Assembly (NCBI GenBank): GCA_026874595.1
Contig: CM049314.1
Span: forward strand, 61,235,300-61,299,299
Direction: 5' to 3'
Length of the DNA stretch: 64,000 nt
Source: Sipunculus nudus
Lineage: Eukaryota; Annelida; Sipuncula; Golfingiida; Sipunculidae
The notes under the pieces were generated by a model. The model did no database searches and was not told the DNA's origin. It saw only the letters and a list, made by a program, of their open reading frames with translations. Below, one piece after another: positions 12,701-24,182 of the stretch (the stretch's first letter is position 1; each line of letters opens with the position of its first letter). The translations under genes and the position numbers were made by a program.

Positions 12701-15700
12701 ATTCCTATGAACATGCCAGAAATAAAGTCTGTATTATATAATATAAAAAAGTTATGGGCCCAAACAAAATCGACTTGGTAAAAAAATCAGGGAAGATATT
12801 TGGTACCAAAAATGTTAAACCGAGGGACTTTTGTTCAGTAATACAACTTTAGTTAAACAAAATTTAATTTTATACCAAAAATTAGATCAAAATCTGTTAA
12901 ATTTTTTTAAATATTAGCAAAAATAGCGTCTCTCCATCGGTCCCGCCCCCTTTACCAAATATCTCAAAAACCCTTGCAGTTTTGTACACAAAATTTTAAT
13001 ACATATTATTCAGGTGATAGGTATGTGGTTATGACCTGGAAGTTTTAGTCTCTGAAGTTGACCTCAACTTGTCTATAGTGATCATGGGCAATTTCAATAT
13101 TGACATTTCTAATATAATATATAACACCAAATTGACACAATTATGTCAACTCTTAAAATGTCAACAACTATTACGAGAACCAACCAATGACCATGGAAAT
13201 ACCATAGATCTTGTCTTTATTAACTGTTTAAATGCTTCAGTTTCAATATTTGAAAACACATGGTCAGATCACAAGATATTATTAGCAACAATCCCCCATT
13301 CTTAAACTCAGATCAAACACAGCAACTTCTCATAGCTTTATCTACCATTTCTTCTCTATAGATACTTTTTGAGACATTCTGTTTCCTCTCCCATTAAGCA
13401 ACAACTGCTTTCCAAAACATATCAGTTTTCTACTTTTCCATAATTATTTTGATTTATTAAATGTGTATTTTTATACTTGCAAATCTCCACTTCCTTCCTC
13501 TGCAATTTACATCTGGTCATTCCCAATGCAATATTTTAGATGCACATTCTTGTACATAGTTGAAATACTGATACTTCTATATTACTATTCCGCTCAACTA
13601 CATAATTAATACCAAAAATTTATATCTGTCAAAATGAAATGTTACAGACCTACATACAACAATGGTGACCCAGTTATATCTGTCACATTCAGCTGAGCGC
13701 CGTGACCCATGGGTCCCTTGTTCTTGATTTTTCAACACCTCTCTTCCTGAGATAAATTATATATTTTTTTGTATCAGAAAATGTTGTAAGCTGGAAAGAA
13801 TATAAAGGAACATCAAATGTATTTTCCCATATTTATTTTTGTGTCATTTGGAATAAACTCCTGCAATCATTCTTCAGTATCATTTTTTAAATCCGGGCAC
13901 TTGTTCTTGAAATATAATATCTGTAAAATTATGTACATCACAGTTTAAGATCTTGTAAAATACAGAATTACAAGCACATTCCTTTAGAGTCCTCTAGCTA
14001 CATTTTTGTGAGAGAGGGCATTTCATTTTCTTCAAGGTATCTTTGCATTGCCTTTGTTTGCAGTGGAAAAAAAGTTGTGATAATTTTTCTCGTTGACTCG
14101 AACTCTTGTTTTGGCAGTTGGGCATTTCTGTTCCTTAAATCTCAATCAATTTGGTCGTGTTTAAATATTGTATTTATTTGGTTGTATTTTTTTTCATTTT
14201 ATTGTATATATGGGCAATTTGTGGCAGGTTTGCACAACTTAATTTAAAATTTTAAAGTTCCACCTGGTGATTTTGTGCTGCATGTTTTCTGTTGTGCTAT
14301 TTGTATGGTTTTCTTGCACGACTTTGAGTAACCAAAATTATTTGCTCAGTCATCAAGTTATGTACATTTAAAAAATATATAAGCTGAATAAATAACAGGA
14401 TGCCTTCAGATATTTAGGAGAACATGTACATGATTCGAGCTGTTTGCTTATGCTGTTTGAGAGAAAAAACTTAATGGTTTACATATTGTCAGACAAGAAA
14501 CCTTTCTCAAAACTTTGATCTCCAAATATTTAGTTATTTTAATGATTAGGTATGTAATAACTTACTGTTGTACCTATATTTCACAGTAAAAAGTCAGGTA
14601 TCGTATTGGTATCATCAGATATGTCCTTCAAGTTGCATCAATATGTTTACAATATATGACCACATAAAAGAAAGTTTGACAATTTCAAAGCAACCTCCAG
14701 AATTTAATACCAATCAGGGGGCCAGTGATGTATGTAAAAAAAATAATCATTGTTGTGTGTAGTGCTGCACACCACAGCGAGGGATTAGTCAGTCCTCATA
14801 TGATTGGCTAATCACCATGTGATCAGACCAACTGAATATTTTGATTCATTATTCCTTATTCCTTAAGCATTGAGGAAAAATGATGACAAACATGAACAAA
14901 TAGGACCTTATGGTAATTTCAAATCTGAACTCTTGACACTTCTACATAGTGAACCCTTTATTATATTGTGAGATAAGTATCGCACTATTGCATTGTGAGA
15001 TATTGTATTGTAGGCCCAATTTATGATCATCATAATTTTGAGAGTTTGTGTTTGCCCAAATTTTGCTTTTAAATTCCACACTCCTGTAGACTTCTCTTTT
15101 AACCAGGGTTTTTTATTTTTTTTCTCATGCTAGGGGAAGACTTTTAGAAGAATCAAGAGATGAAATAATTTAAAATATTATATTACCAAGCTAGTCCTTA
15201 TCACCAGACTTATAAAAAGCGAAGTATAATTTTAAGTTTCTGGTATAGTGACATATTTCTTTAACTTCCAGGAAAACCCAGTGTTCAGCTGACAGGAGTG
15301 AAGCAGGACATCCCCGTGTCTGTCACAAGCCTTGGTGGAGATAAGTACAAATGTACCTACACCCCACAAGTGCCAGGTGAGGAAAAATCTTTTTTTTTTT
15401 TTTTTTTTTAGGGTTCACAGTATCTGAGATTTTCATTCGGGTAAATTGGTATTATCATATTAAAATGCATGCGATTACTTCTCTTGTTGGCAAAACAAAA
15501 CCAACACAAATTCTGAGATAGTTTTATTTTTTTCATGTTGATGGTATTTTATTCATAGTATGAATTCACGCAGTTTAACAGTAAAATAGGAAAATAGAAA
15601 AAATTTATTTTTATTCATTGTTAAGCACTATTATTATCATTTCACAGACTTTATAGTCAACATTGTCACTGAGGGAAACAAGAACACACATTTGTGTTAC

Positions 15701-18700
15701 CAAAAGTTGGCTGGCCCAGGGTGACACAGTTGCGACATCCTTTCAGAAAACTGCTTCATTGTTACACCAGAGAGGGAGACTTTAAATTTATACATAAGAT
15801 AAATAAAGATGTTGCAAAGAAGGAGCAGTCCTAAGATTTTTTTTAATGTTAATTTTCAACCCAAATCTTCACTCTAATGTAAAATTTTCCATTTCAGGAG
15901 CTTATCTTCTGCACATCAGATGGTCTGAATATCAGGTGCGAGGATCACCTTTCAAGGTCAACGTGGTTGCTCCTGGTGATGCCAGCAAGGTGATTTGCAC
16001 GGGAGATGGACTGAAGCAGGGGATCATGGGAAGAGACATCCAAGCAGTCATTGACACACGCAGAGCAGGACCAGGTGGGTTTGAGTGACCTTGACCTATT
16101 TATGTAACCTCGACCTTTACAGTATGAATTGCAAGATTTTACACCTATATTCTAGGATTTCTTATAATTTTGCATATTAATTGCAGATGCTCATTAAGCA
16201 TATTATGGTTGTCTTTTAAATAGACAATTTCCATTAAATGCAATAACCTGTCAGTGATAAATACACTCTGGACTTAAAAAACCTTTTTATATGATTTCAA
16301 TGTTTCCCTATATGTGACTGTATAAATGCTTATTATGCAACAGATGTCATAATTTGTTATCAAATATCTGCTACATAGGTGAGCTGACTGCACAGTGTAT
16401 GGGACCATCAAAAGTTGCGTACTGTGAACTTTTTGATCACCACAACGGAACTTTCGCCCTCAAGATAAAACCTCAAGAAGTTGGTCGTCATGTCCTCCAA
16501 GTCAAATATGGTGGACAGCATGTCACAGGTGGGAAGCTCCACACAGTAAATACAGAAAAAAAATTAGAGCTACATTGGGATATATATTTTTATCTCCAGT
16601 GCAATAAGTCAAGTACAGCTTACCATAGTAAAAATTTGTATGCAATATGTGTGCACATGTGCAAGAAAAAAAATTGTGGGCAGGAAATAAGTTGTGCTCT
16701 TAAATTAGTAAAAGGTTCACACAAGATTACAAAATCATGCATGATTTATTATTTTGAGTGCAAAGGAGTTTTATTTCTCACAGGGCTCTGAAATATGTTG
16801 GTTGTTTATTTTTTAAATAAATTTGATGTAGATAAAGGTCCTTGTGTCAAGGCAATGTTTAATGTATGTCTCCCTCAGTACCATTACTGTCCTCCAGGTC
16901 TGTCATTGTCTGTATTTGTTACTGGTTGGAATTCTTGTTAACTAGTAACTTTTGAAGCACGCCTTACTGTTTCCTGATTTTTGAAATACAAATGGTTAAC
17001 TTTTTCTACCAAAATCTTGGACATGTTGAAATCAAGTAAACTTGACCTTGATCTTCATGGTCAAATCTGCACAAATCTAGGATTATGGTGAACAGCTTAT
17101 CTGCTTAAGTAAACTGGATATTCTCCTTTAAATCAGATACATCATTGGTTTTAAACAAGTCCTTAAAGGTGTTTTAAATTTTTTTATTTGAATTTCAAGG
17201 TAAAATCTGTCGAAGTATATGATTTCTGTGACTGCCATAACTTTTAAGATGGTAACAGTTTTTTTGTAAAGTATCCTTTAAAAGCCATTCTAAATAGATT
17301 TCAGAGAAGATCTTGATGTTGATGGAGATGCATGTTGTCTTCAAGAAGCCTCTAAAAAATTTAAATATATCAGTGAAAATTCCATGGAAAATATCTGTAA
17401 GGCTAAAGTGAAGGAAATGGATAATGCTTATTGTCCATGCTTCAAGGAATAGGGACAATGATTGGGTTTGACTGTCAGTCCCTCTGTCTGTCCATCCGTC
17501 GGGTTTTGTTTCTGTGCGATAACTCTAAAAAATTTAAATATATCAGTGAAAATTCCATGGAAAATATCTGTAAGGCTAAAGTGAAGGAAATGGATAATGC
17601 TTATTGTCCATGCTTCAAGGAATAGGGACAATGATTGGGTTTGACTGTCAGTCCCTCTGTCTGTCCATCCGTCGGGTTTTGTTTCTGTGCGATAACTTTC
17701 CAAAATATTATCCAATTTCATTCAAATTTTGGGTTCTTGATTGCTCTCATGCATACCTTTGTTGAGATTGGTTTTGGAATGTCTGTCTGAAAATTTATTC
17801 TCTCAAGCTTCAAAACAAAAATTTTGAATTTTGTTCATATTTCACAACCAAAATTATGAAATGTGCAGACATCTTCAGGCAAACGTAAAACCTGAAACAT
17901 GTTGATCAAGTAAGCATGAAAGACAACAAAGGCACAAGTGGGGGACTTAAATTCCATGAATTTGCTTGTTGAAGATTACCTTGATAAAAAAAAAAAGATC
18001 TTGCACTGGGGAAGTTTATTGCTCTCAGAGTACTGTCTAGTGTTGTATGGGGGAGGTACTTGCTTTCTCATGGCTTTGAGTTTAAATTTGTTATTTCTTC
18101 TTGCAGGTAGTCCATTTACACTCAAGATAGCAGGTGCCCCTGATGCCAGCAAGGTGATAGTGAGAGGCCCGGGAATCATGCCTGGTATCCTGGCTAACTA
18201 CCGCAGCAAGTTCATTTGTGAAACAAAGGGAGCCGGTGCCGGCCAGTTGACGGTCAGGATTAGAGGACCTAAAGGTGAGCACATACCAATCTATTTATGG
18301 GGGTGTAAAATTTATAAATGAGATAACAAGTCTGCTTATGTGAGTAGATTAAGTAAGTTGACTGAAGTCTTCTCATTTGAGTAGATTAAAGAGATTTAAG
18401 ACATGTTTTTCTGTGGGAGTAAATAAATGTGAGTTGAGACAAATCTGTTTTTGGTTTTAAGTGGTAGAAAGGTTTTTTTCTAGAAAATCAAGAGTAGGCA
18501 GAATTGTTACTTTTAACTTCCACTAGTCTTCTGCAGTGTTGTTTGAATAAACCAGAATTTTATGCATTCCTTTCAATCAAGCCCTCACCTTACAAAGAAT
18601 ATATGGTTAAAATATAAGTTTGTACCAGGCCAAGGATGTGACTGTTTCATCTTACTAATAATAAATGTTTCCAAAATTAAATGAATTGCCCCGGGTAATA

Positions 18701-19009
18701 TAATGCATGCATTTCAAAGTTTAATATAAATTGTCATTATATTTTAATTGAATATAACTGAAATTTCTTTTTGCAGGTGCTTTCCGTGTAGAAATGCAGC
18801 GCGAGTCCCATAAGGACAGGACCATACTGTGTAAATATGACCCCACTGAGGTTGGTGACTATATGATATATGTCAAATGGTCTGGAGAACACGTACCAGG
18901 AAGTCCGTTCAAGATCCAGATTTTCGATACCATTGAAGAACTACAACAATTCCTTGCAGAAAACCCAGATATTAAAATGAGGATGGGAGTAGAAATGAAT
19001 GAAGTGTAA
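617..19009 (+). CDS. Filamin-family protein, C-terminal part (11 coding exons, 5' end outside window)
   Basis: Filamins are long actin-crosslinking scaffolds made of actin-binding CH domains followed by ~95-residue immunoglobulin-like repeats. The coding exons join as 617-790, 4758-4901, 8392-8517, 8967-9113, 9671-9775, 10698-10883, 15272-15376, 15898-16074, 16379-16528, 18107-18274 and 18777-19009. This gives 1715 nt, or 571 residues. The product shows recurring filamin signatures: AGPG/GAGAG turns, 'DASKVI', 'GLK', 'KYxPxEVGxYxIxVKW', and the linker 'GSPFK'. These make about five and a half repeats. Every intron is phase 1 and most split a Gly codon. The CH domains and earlier repeats lie upstream of the window. 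I see no hinge before the last repeat. The protein ends in a tail beginning IFDTIEELQQFL, unlike the usual vertebrate dimerisation repeat, so a divergent filamin such as a jitterbug/FLN-2-type protein is possible. The family is certain; the subfamily is inference. Confidence 0.92.
791..3636 (+). other. Filamin intron sequence, first part
   Basis: AT-rich intron with no credible exon. It holds an 18-G run at 2096-2113 and a stretch near 1370-1660 with GGTGGTGCCACC-type palindromes that recur elsewhere in the window. Confidence 0.6.
3748..4432 (+). CDS. Candidate alternative first coding exon of filamin (229-residue unique head)
   Basis: This is an open frame inside the first complete filamin intron. 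It is open from 3637; the first in-frame ATG is at 3748. It runs to a strong donor (A|GTAAGATT) at 4433. The exon is 685 nt, phase 1, and joins in frame to the filamin acceptor at 4758, giving ...VILQR-S-CPLRQD. The predicted isoform has 741 residues: 228 unique residues plus a junction Ser, then the repeats from 4758 onward. The head has no filamin repeat. It is Ser/basic rich, with KTVKF at residues 55-59 (an RVxF-like PP1-docking pattern), a KKKRP cluster at 84-88, an acidic/Ser stretch at 115-150, and SCCIKRKK at 209-216, a possible palmitoylated basic patch. No good acceptor lies upstream within the open frame, which favours a promoter-proximal first exon. An unrelated nested gene is the alternative. 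Confidence 0.6.
4758..4901 (+). CDS. Filamin coding exon: end of one repeat, first half of the next
   Basis: The acceptor is ATTTCAG at 4757 and the donor GTGAGT at 4902. It encodes CPLRQDIAD, the last strand of the previous repeat, and then a new repeat with FYVDTRGARGDLFVQVDG. Phase 1 at both ends. This exon would also follow the alternative head exon at 3748-4432. Confidence 0.92.
4902..8391 (+). other. Filamin intron with minisatellite
   Basis: AT-rich. Nothing is recognisable apart from the degenerate tandem array at 7330-7860. Confidence 0.6.
7330..7860. repeat. Degenerate minisatellite in filamin intron
   Basis: About 16 imperfect copies of a roughly 30-bp unit built around GTCCTATAACTCTGTCATAG. 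Unit lengths vary, and copies with substitutions (CTCTTTTTATAGAG, CTTAGTCGTAGA) are interspersed. Confidence 0.8.
8392..8517 (+). CDS. Filamin coding exon: second half of a repeat
   Basis: The acceptor TATTAG ends at 8391 and the donor GTAAGA starts at 8518. It encodes PNSIAKCNIEPEGGG and RVTYTPVEVGLYNITIKW, the typical later strands of a filamin Ig-like fold. Phase 1 at both ends. Confidence 0.93.
8967..9113 (+). CDS. Filamin coding exon: first half of a repeat
   Basis: The acceptor is CTTACAG ending at 8966 and the donor GTAAGA at 9114. It encodes SAFHPKIIDPARVHFADGW and ends with LVFDTRGAGPG, the filamin turn before strand C. Phase 1 at both ends. Confidence 0.93.
9671..9775 (+). CDS. Filamin coding exon with a GC splice donor
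   Basis: The acceptor TTTACCAG ends at 9670. The exon encodes DLTADVKGPLGSVKCDVD to VLSFVPNVEG. The reading frame continues into the next exon only if the donor is GCAAGT at 9776, a GC-AG intron with otherwise ideal consensus (AAG|GCAAGT). The product across the junction (VPNVEG-DYFISVYY) is normal filamin sequence, which supports the boundary. Confidence 0.9.
10005..10543 (+). mobile_element. Dispersed element, family B, apparently full copy
   Basis: It begins ATGCCCGTCATAAGACAAGAG and ends GGGCGTATAATGCCCGT...GGTGCTCTTGTT. A second copy lies in reverse orientation at 43207-46338, split by another element. There is a short TCTG-type run near the start. No coding capacity; probably non-autonomous. 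Confidence 0.6.
10698..10883 (+). CDS. Filamin coding exon: repeat end plus next repeat start
   Basis: The acceptor is CCCACAG ending at 10697 and the donor GTAAAT at 10884. It encodes DYFISVYYADTLLPKAPF, then IRLPVDHNKVVLTGHGLK and FLIDGSQAGPG. It is GC-richer than the surrounding intron DNA. Phase 1 at both ends. Confidence 0.93.
11588..13724 (+). mobile_element. Dispersed element, family A (Helentron/pearl-like), copy 1
   Basis: The left end is TTTTTAGCTCAGCTGACTA; the right end is CAGCTGAGCGCCGTGACCC then ATGGGTCCCTTGTT. GCTCAGCTG and CAGCTGAGC are subterminal inverted repeats, and GACCCATGGGTC is a palindrome near the right end. It has a CCGTCCGTCCGT microsatellite near the left end and two core repeats (about 11790-12125 and 12600-12935). 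An endonuclease fragment lies at 13021-13305. Subterminal inverted repeats, a terminal palindrome and an endonuclease remnant are features of Helentrons; ACGG microsatellites and tandem cores recall bivalve 'pearl' elements. The class is inference; the repeat family is visible. Confidence 0.6.
13021..13305 (+). pseudogene. Fragment of EEP-type endonuclease domain
   Basis: The translation contains SIVIMGNFNIDI, LREPTNDHGNTIDLVFIN and WSDHKILLATI. These correspond to the GDFN, 'PTxxxGxxIDxIF' and SDH motifs of exonuclease-endonuclease-phosphatase domains in transposons. The first Asp of GDFN is Asn here, and only the C-terminal half is present, so it is a dead remnant inside element A. Confidence 0.6.
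13725..15271 (+). other. Filamin intron, no feature seen
   Basis: AT-rich intron sequence between element A and the next exon. I see no exon, repeat family or RNA gene. Confidence 0.5.
15272..15376 (+). CDS. Filamin coding exon: middle strands of a repeat
   Basis: The acceptor is CTTCCAG ending at 15271 and the donor GTGAGG at 15377. It encodes KPSVQLTGVKQDIPVSV and KCTYTPQVPG. Phase 1 at both ends. The preceding intron is the longest in this gene (4.4 kb) and contains a 2.1-kb mobile element. Confidence 0.92.
15898..16074 (+). CDS. Filamin coding exon: repeat end plus next repeat start
   Basis: The acceptor is TTTCAG ending at 15897 and the donor GTGGGT at 16075. It encodes AYLLHIRWSEYQVRGSPF, then DASKVICTGDGLKQG and AVIDTRRAGPG, all canonical filamin motifs. 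Phase 1 at both ends. Confidence 0.93.
16379..16528 (+). CDS. Filamin coding exon: second half of a repeat
   Basis: The acceptor is TACATAG ending at 16378 and the donor GTGGGA at 16529. It encodes ELTAQCMGPSKVAYCELFD and LKIKPQEVGRHVLQVKYGG. Phase 1 at both ends. Confidence 0.92.
17350..17695. repeat. Perfect 2 x 173-bp tandem duplication
   Basis: Two adjacent copies of a 173-bp unit beginning CTCTAAAAAATTTAAATA show no difference that I can see. The unit includes a CTGTCTGTCCATCCGTC run, typical of a dispersed element end. It is either a very recent duplication or an assembly artefact. Confidence 0.85.
18107..18274 (+). CDS. Filamin coding exon: first half of the last repeat
   Basis: The acceptor is CTTGCAG ending at 18106 and the donor GTGAGC at 18275. 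It encodes GSPFTLKIAGAPDASKVIV through GAGAGQLTVRIRGPKG, a textbook filamin repeat start. Phase 1 at both ends. Confidence 0.94.
18777..19009 (+). CDS. Filamin last coding exon with stop
   Basis: The acceptor is TTTGCAG ending at 18776. It encodes KYDPTEVGDYMIYVKW and GEHVPGSPFKIQIF, and then a 29-residue tail starting FDTIEELQQFLAENPD. The stop TAA is at 19007-19009. The tail is predicted helical and acidic then Met-rich. It takes the place of the separate dimerisation repeat found after a hinge in vertebrate filamins. Confidence 0.94.
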
Positions 19010-22000
19010 TAGGAAAAATGTTAAAGTTATAAACAATACATTTACAATATATAAAATTTTGTAAAATTAGTAAAACTGCAGAGTTTATGTCTATTGTTGG
19101 TAAAAATATTATAGAGAATTGCAAAGGAATTCTATGATAGTTTGACTAAGTTAAAAAAAAGTGCCAGTTGTTGATGTCACATGATCATCTCATTTAACTT
19201 GTGACTGCCTGAGGACTAATGGCATATTTGGTTGTACAATAGCCCTTATTTGACAAAGGTTTAAAAGTAAATCACAAATAAGAGTTTCTGAAGTATATTG
19301 GTGCATATATAAAAAAATAATACTGCAGTGTGACACCCATTGTCTTGCAGTGTGAAACTTCTACTAGTGATAAGTAAAAATGAGCTAATTTCATGAGTGG
19401 CTGTTTAACTGTATTTGATGGAGGTCCACCATATGTTGTCCTGTTAATGTCTCCATTACAGTATTGTTACCAAATGTTTGATACAGTTTGGTAATTGTAA
19501 TTCAGTACGGGAAATTAACAAGATACACTGTGTAAGGTATGTAGGTTACAGCATAATAATTACAGTGAATAAAGTAATAAAAAGTACATTCTGACAGACT
19601 GATATAATAAATTGTTTCTTATCAAACATGATAGAGAAGTCAAGATTGTCATGTTAAGTATGGTGAAATATTTGAAAGTAAAAGATGTTGAGATGCAAAG
19701 TATAGACTGCAAATGTGTTACCAACCTGTTATTAAGTTATTTGAAAGGCAGATGTTTATGCAGATTCTTCCGAAACACTTACAACGCAGGGTTGTAAATG
19801 AAGACAAAATCAAACTATGAAATATGGGTGTACATAATCTTTTTAATTTCTTTTGACATTGTTCCTTATAATGTTCAACAAATATGATGAGAGAAACTGG
19901 TGAAAATTTTCCTAATGTATGCTGCTTGTGTTAACACTTCTATTATAATTAAACAGTTTTTAACTTTATATTTCTTACAAGTACATATTCATTAATTCTA
20001 TGAAGACTTTGGAATTCAAATAATATAATGTTGCATGCTCTGCAGACATTTATAAATAACTCTCAGATATGCAACTTTGGACAAACACTTAACATTCCAT
20101 GGAGGGTTAAAGAAGTTTTATATAATCATAGCATCTGCCATTGTATAGAAGGCACAATGATCAAAATCTGAAGGGTCAGAAGTAGATTGAATATATGTGG
20201 TTATTGTTGGTTATATTTGCTTTTTGCAGTAACTGTTAGGGCTTGCTTATTGACTGCTTGTACAGAGATGTCTAACACTGCTGAAGAGATAAATAGATGA
20301 ATACTTGTTAAGATTTGTGAAGAAACTGGTTTATCTGGGAAGAAACTTGGTTTATCTTGGAAGAAACTTGGTTTAACTGGGAAGAAACTGGTTTATCTGG
20401 GAAGAAACTGGTTTCTGGGAAGAAACTTGGTTTATCAGGGAGAAACTGGTTTATCTTGGATTACCCATGCCTTCAGAAGAATTGAGTCATGTATACTGGA
20501 TTGCAGTGCATATATGAGGCGCTTGCATTGTGAAGAGAGAGAAAGAGATTGTGCCAGTAATGATATAGTTAAAACACATTGGTTCAGCTTAAAGTAATGT
20601 ATAAACATTTTTTCTACTTTATATGTTAGTATGTTAGTACCTGTGTTATATTTTCATACATGTATATTTGAAGTCATTTCATTGTAATTTTATCTATGTA
20701 GAAGATTGGTTAACCTTTGGCCACATTTATATTTTATTTAGCATTGAAATGTAATATTTTGTTTGCAGGTATGTTAACAAGTATCATATATTCATATTGA
20801 TATATTCATATACTTAAAAGCCATTCCATTATTATCTTAACATCAGTACTGTTACATTCTGATTATAGTTTATACCAATTCTATGTTTATTATTTCTACT
20901 TCATTTAAGAATATGGAAAACCGTTATATGTTTACTAGAAGTGTTTCATATTCTCTATAGCATATATTCTAATTTTGATCCTTGTGGGACTGAATATGGT
21001 GTTGTTTGTAGCAGAACAGAGCACCGCAAAACTTTAGGTATTTTTCCTAACAAGGGAGCATTTGTAATGTTGCTGTTGAGAATTTAAATTTACTTTTTCT
21101 TTTGTGGAATTAAGGAGGTTGTGTGCTTGGATAAAAGTTTATTTGCAGTATGAGCTATATCAGTTGTTGGTTACATGCTTAAAGATAGCTTATGCTTTAC
21201 GAAAAGTTAAGTGTGCATTTGTTTATCATTTTTATGTTTCATGTGTTCATTGGTTAAATCATAATACACATTTAGCATGTTTTCATCCACTGGTGTTGTT
21301 TCAGCTTTTGTAACATGCAAAAAATACTGGCACAGTGCTGGAAGCTATTCTGAAATGTGATTGGTGGCAGACAATCTGTTAACTCTTGTCATTGGTCAAG
21401 TAGTACACCATGTGACCAAAATGCTCAGATCATGTGATCTGAAGGGCAGATCCGATTGGTTCTCGCTGTGGTTATGATAATGATATGGGAATTATTGGAT
21501 GTAATTTCTGTCTGCTTCAAAGATGTCTCTAATTAATTAGAATCACTATACATGATCTAGACATGATAGGTCAGTAGTTTTAGGGACTAAATATAATAAT
21601 TACTTCAGAATTATTATTTTTGTGTCTTATTTTAATATTGATTCAGAATGTTTTCATCTTAAAAGATTCCATTACCTTAAAGCAAGTGATGGCAAGATAA
21701 ATAATATAAATTGCATATAATAATCATTGGGATGACTCCCGGACGAGGGACCAATTTCATGTCTTCCTTTAATGTAGCTTCTTGACACAAGAGGTTTCTG
21801 CTTGAAGTTTTATAAATGAGTTATAGAGACAGAAAGGTGTTCATAATACATGCAGAGATGGAAATTTATTCAGATTATAAAGGTTGGATTGCAAAATCGA
21901 AAAATCCTAGAACTTATATTTATTTTATATGTAGTAAGTTTAATGTTACATTTTAGTTTGAACTTGTGTTTTAAAATACCAGTTGATGAGAGGTGCTTAA

Positions 22001-22600
22001 GATAAAAAATTGTTATAGTTCATTTTGTCACATTGTTGTGAGTATAAGCATTTTCAGTTCAGGTCTGTATGCTTCTTGTGTGAAATTTTATTATTTTTGG
22101 TAAAATTGCAGGATTCAATAAATGTTCTTAAAATATTAACTCCAGTCAGCAAAAGAAACCATCACATGTAAAATATTCTTCTTAAAAGATTCTTTTTCAT
22201 GAATTTAGAAATTTACAGGAATTTTTATTTCAAATGATTTGTTCAGGTGGATTGTTCCATAAAGTACCATATTTTATGGAATAAGTACTTTTTTTACCTG
22301 ATTGTGTACAAAATTAATCCATATCATTTTACTTTTAGTTTGCCATAAACTAATTAGGGAACCTGTTGTGATGTTTCATTTTGTTCAAAGCAACTTGAGC
22401 ATATTTATAATAACATACATTTATATTCACTTTAATGGTTTATAACTAGTGATATTTAATTCCTTGAGTTTAACCACCAGCATACAGATTTTGGACAGCT
22501 CTAATCACAAACACAGTACTAGGCTTCTCAAATAACAAACATGTATATTTGAAGGTTTTGCATTTTCACAAGAATTCAATTTTGTATATAATAAATTGTT
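19010..22600 (+). other. Filamin 3' UTR and downstream region
   Basis: AT-rich with no credible coding. Candidate poly(A) signals AATAAA occur at 19568-19573 and 22117-22122; which is used cannot be told. A minisatellite lies at 20318-20460. Confidence 0.5.
20318..20460. repeat. Minisatellite, ~22-bp unit
   Basis: About seven copies of GAAGAAACTGGTTTATCTGG with small variants, downstream of the filamin stop. Confidence 0.85.
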
Positions 22601-22628
22601 TAAAAAAATGTGTCTGTTTTTTTTCCAT

Positions 22629-22790
22629 ATCATTGTAATAACAATTATATGTATATATATAGATATATATATATATATATACACATATGTGTATATATAT
22701 GAATGTGTTTATATATTGTACTTGTCATATCATTATATATATGCATGTGTGTATGTATATATGTATATATCTATATATATTACATAGATG
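22629..22790. repeat. TA/CA-rich microsatellite
   Basis: Mixed TATATA, GTGTA and TACACA runs over about 160 bp. Confidence 0.85.
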
Positions 22791-22799
22791 ATTGGTGGA

Positions 22800-24176
22800 A
22801 GATCATCCGTTGAGAACCATGAGGATGACGTTCTTTATTTACTTCTGAAAACAAATTAGGCCGCGCACATGTTCATGATATTAGGTGTATTTGTTAGTAT
22901 GTGTAATATGGCTTAGCTGTGACAACCCGACTCTGTAGGCAATGATTATTGGGCTGGTAAGCCTACTTGAGTCAAGATACTAGCAATATTGGGTATGCAT
23001 CACAGTGGTCTTACATTACATTGCATTCATATTATTGTAAGCAGGGCATAATCTTAACATTATGCTATGAATGATGCATTTATGCAAGAGAATACATGTG
23101 AACTCACAACTGAAACTGAAACCCTGTCTCTATGGTAACAAGTCATTTCCTGTACAAGTTGGCTGCACCCACTAACCCATGCGAGTAATGCTTGTAATCA
23201 TGAAATTCAGAAATTCAACTAACATGGGGATTTACCAATATGCAGAGTTAGAACGGAAGTTTTCTCGTTCATGTTTAGTGATGTTAGAAAGTACACTGAA
23301 AATGAAAACAGTTAGTTTGGTTTATGTCAATTGATAGTGTATCTGTAGGCCATGAAGCGTCAGAAATGATGAAAATACTTGCATCCTCATGTGGCCTTGT
23401 AATGCGTTCCTCAGGCCTAGATGTAAAGGCACTCTAGCAGGTCCGTAATGTGGTTGTGATGTCAGAGTGCTGATATGGTGCTAAATATGGCTCAGTTAAC
23501 AGGAAGTTTACTCAAAATTTGTAGACGTTTGATGATAATAATATATACAAATAATGCAGTGTTTCATTATTGGACCTTTCAAATAAGTCTGTATACTTGC
23601 ACACCCAAAGGATGTGTAAGATGCAAACATTCTTCCATTCAAGGAGGATGCATGAGAAATGAGGTACAAAATGGATATGACCTCAACTGGTTACCTGAAC
23701 AATGATGAATATAATAAAACCTGAACATGATTCATAAAAAATATTTTTAATACAGACACTCAAAATCAGTTATTTACAGTAACAATTTTTCATTAAAAAC
23801 TTCAGGATAATGTAAACTTGCATATCTTGTTACTTATCCCCAGGAGCACATAATCATTAGAAACACCCCTTTACTGTTTCATTCTCTATATATATTGAAA
23901 AATCTTGTATTTCTCTAATTGTGGCTGCACATTTATTTAAAGGTACCCATGTTATATCCAGCTTTAAAAACCAACAAGTTGAGGAGCTTTTGAATACTAC
24001 AGACATCACCATATCGTGTCATTCTCTATAATACATGAAATCAAAATACTGGATTCTCTTCATTTGTGGCCACGCATTTAATTAGACGTACAGTCTTCAA
24101 ATTCAGCTTACATGACTGGAAATAAATTCCTGAGAGCACTCTTGCAGGACTACACTTCCAGTGTACATACTTGATG
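22800..24176. other. Intergenic sequence between convergent genes
   Basis: No coding signal, repeat family or RNA gene that I can recognise between the filamin 3' region and the AARS2 3' end. Confidence 0.5.
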
Positions 24177-24182
24177 TTTATT
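24177..24182 (-). terminator. Candidate AARS2 poly(A) signal
   Basis: AATAAA on the minus strand, about 450 nt past the AARS2 stop. Other AATAAA hexamers exist further downstream, so this is only the first plausible one. Confidence 0.4.

Noticed and set aside
17428-17721. Minus-strand open frame with repeated peptide
   Set aside because: Product of the exact 173-bp tandem duplication, not a gene.
22596-22787. Tyr/Ile-rich 63-residue open frame
   Set aside because: Translation of a TA/CA microsatellite.
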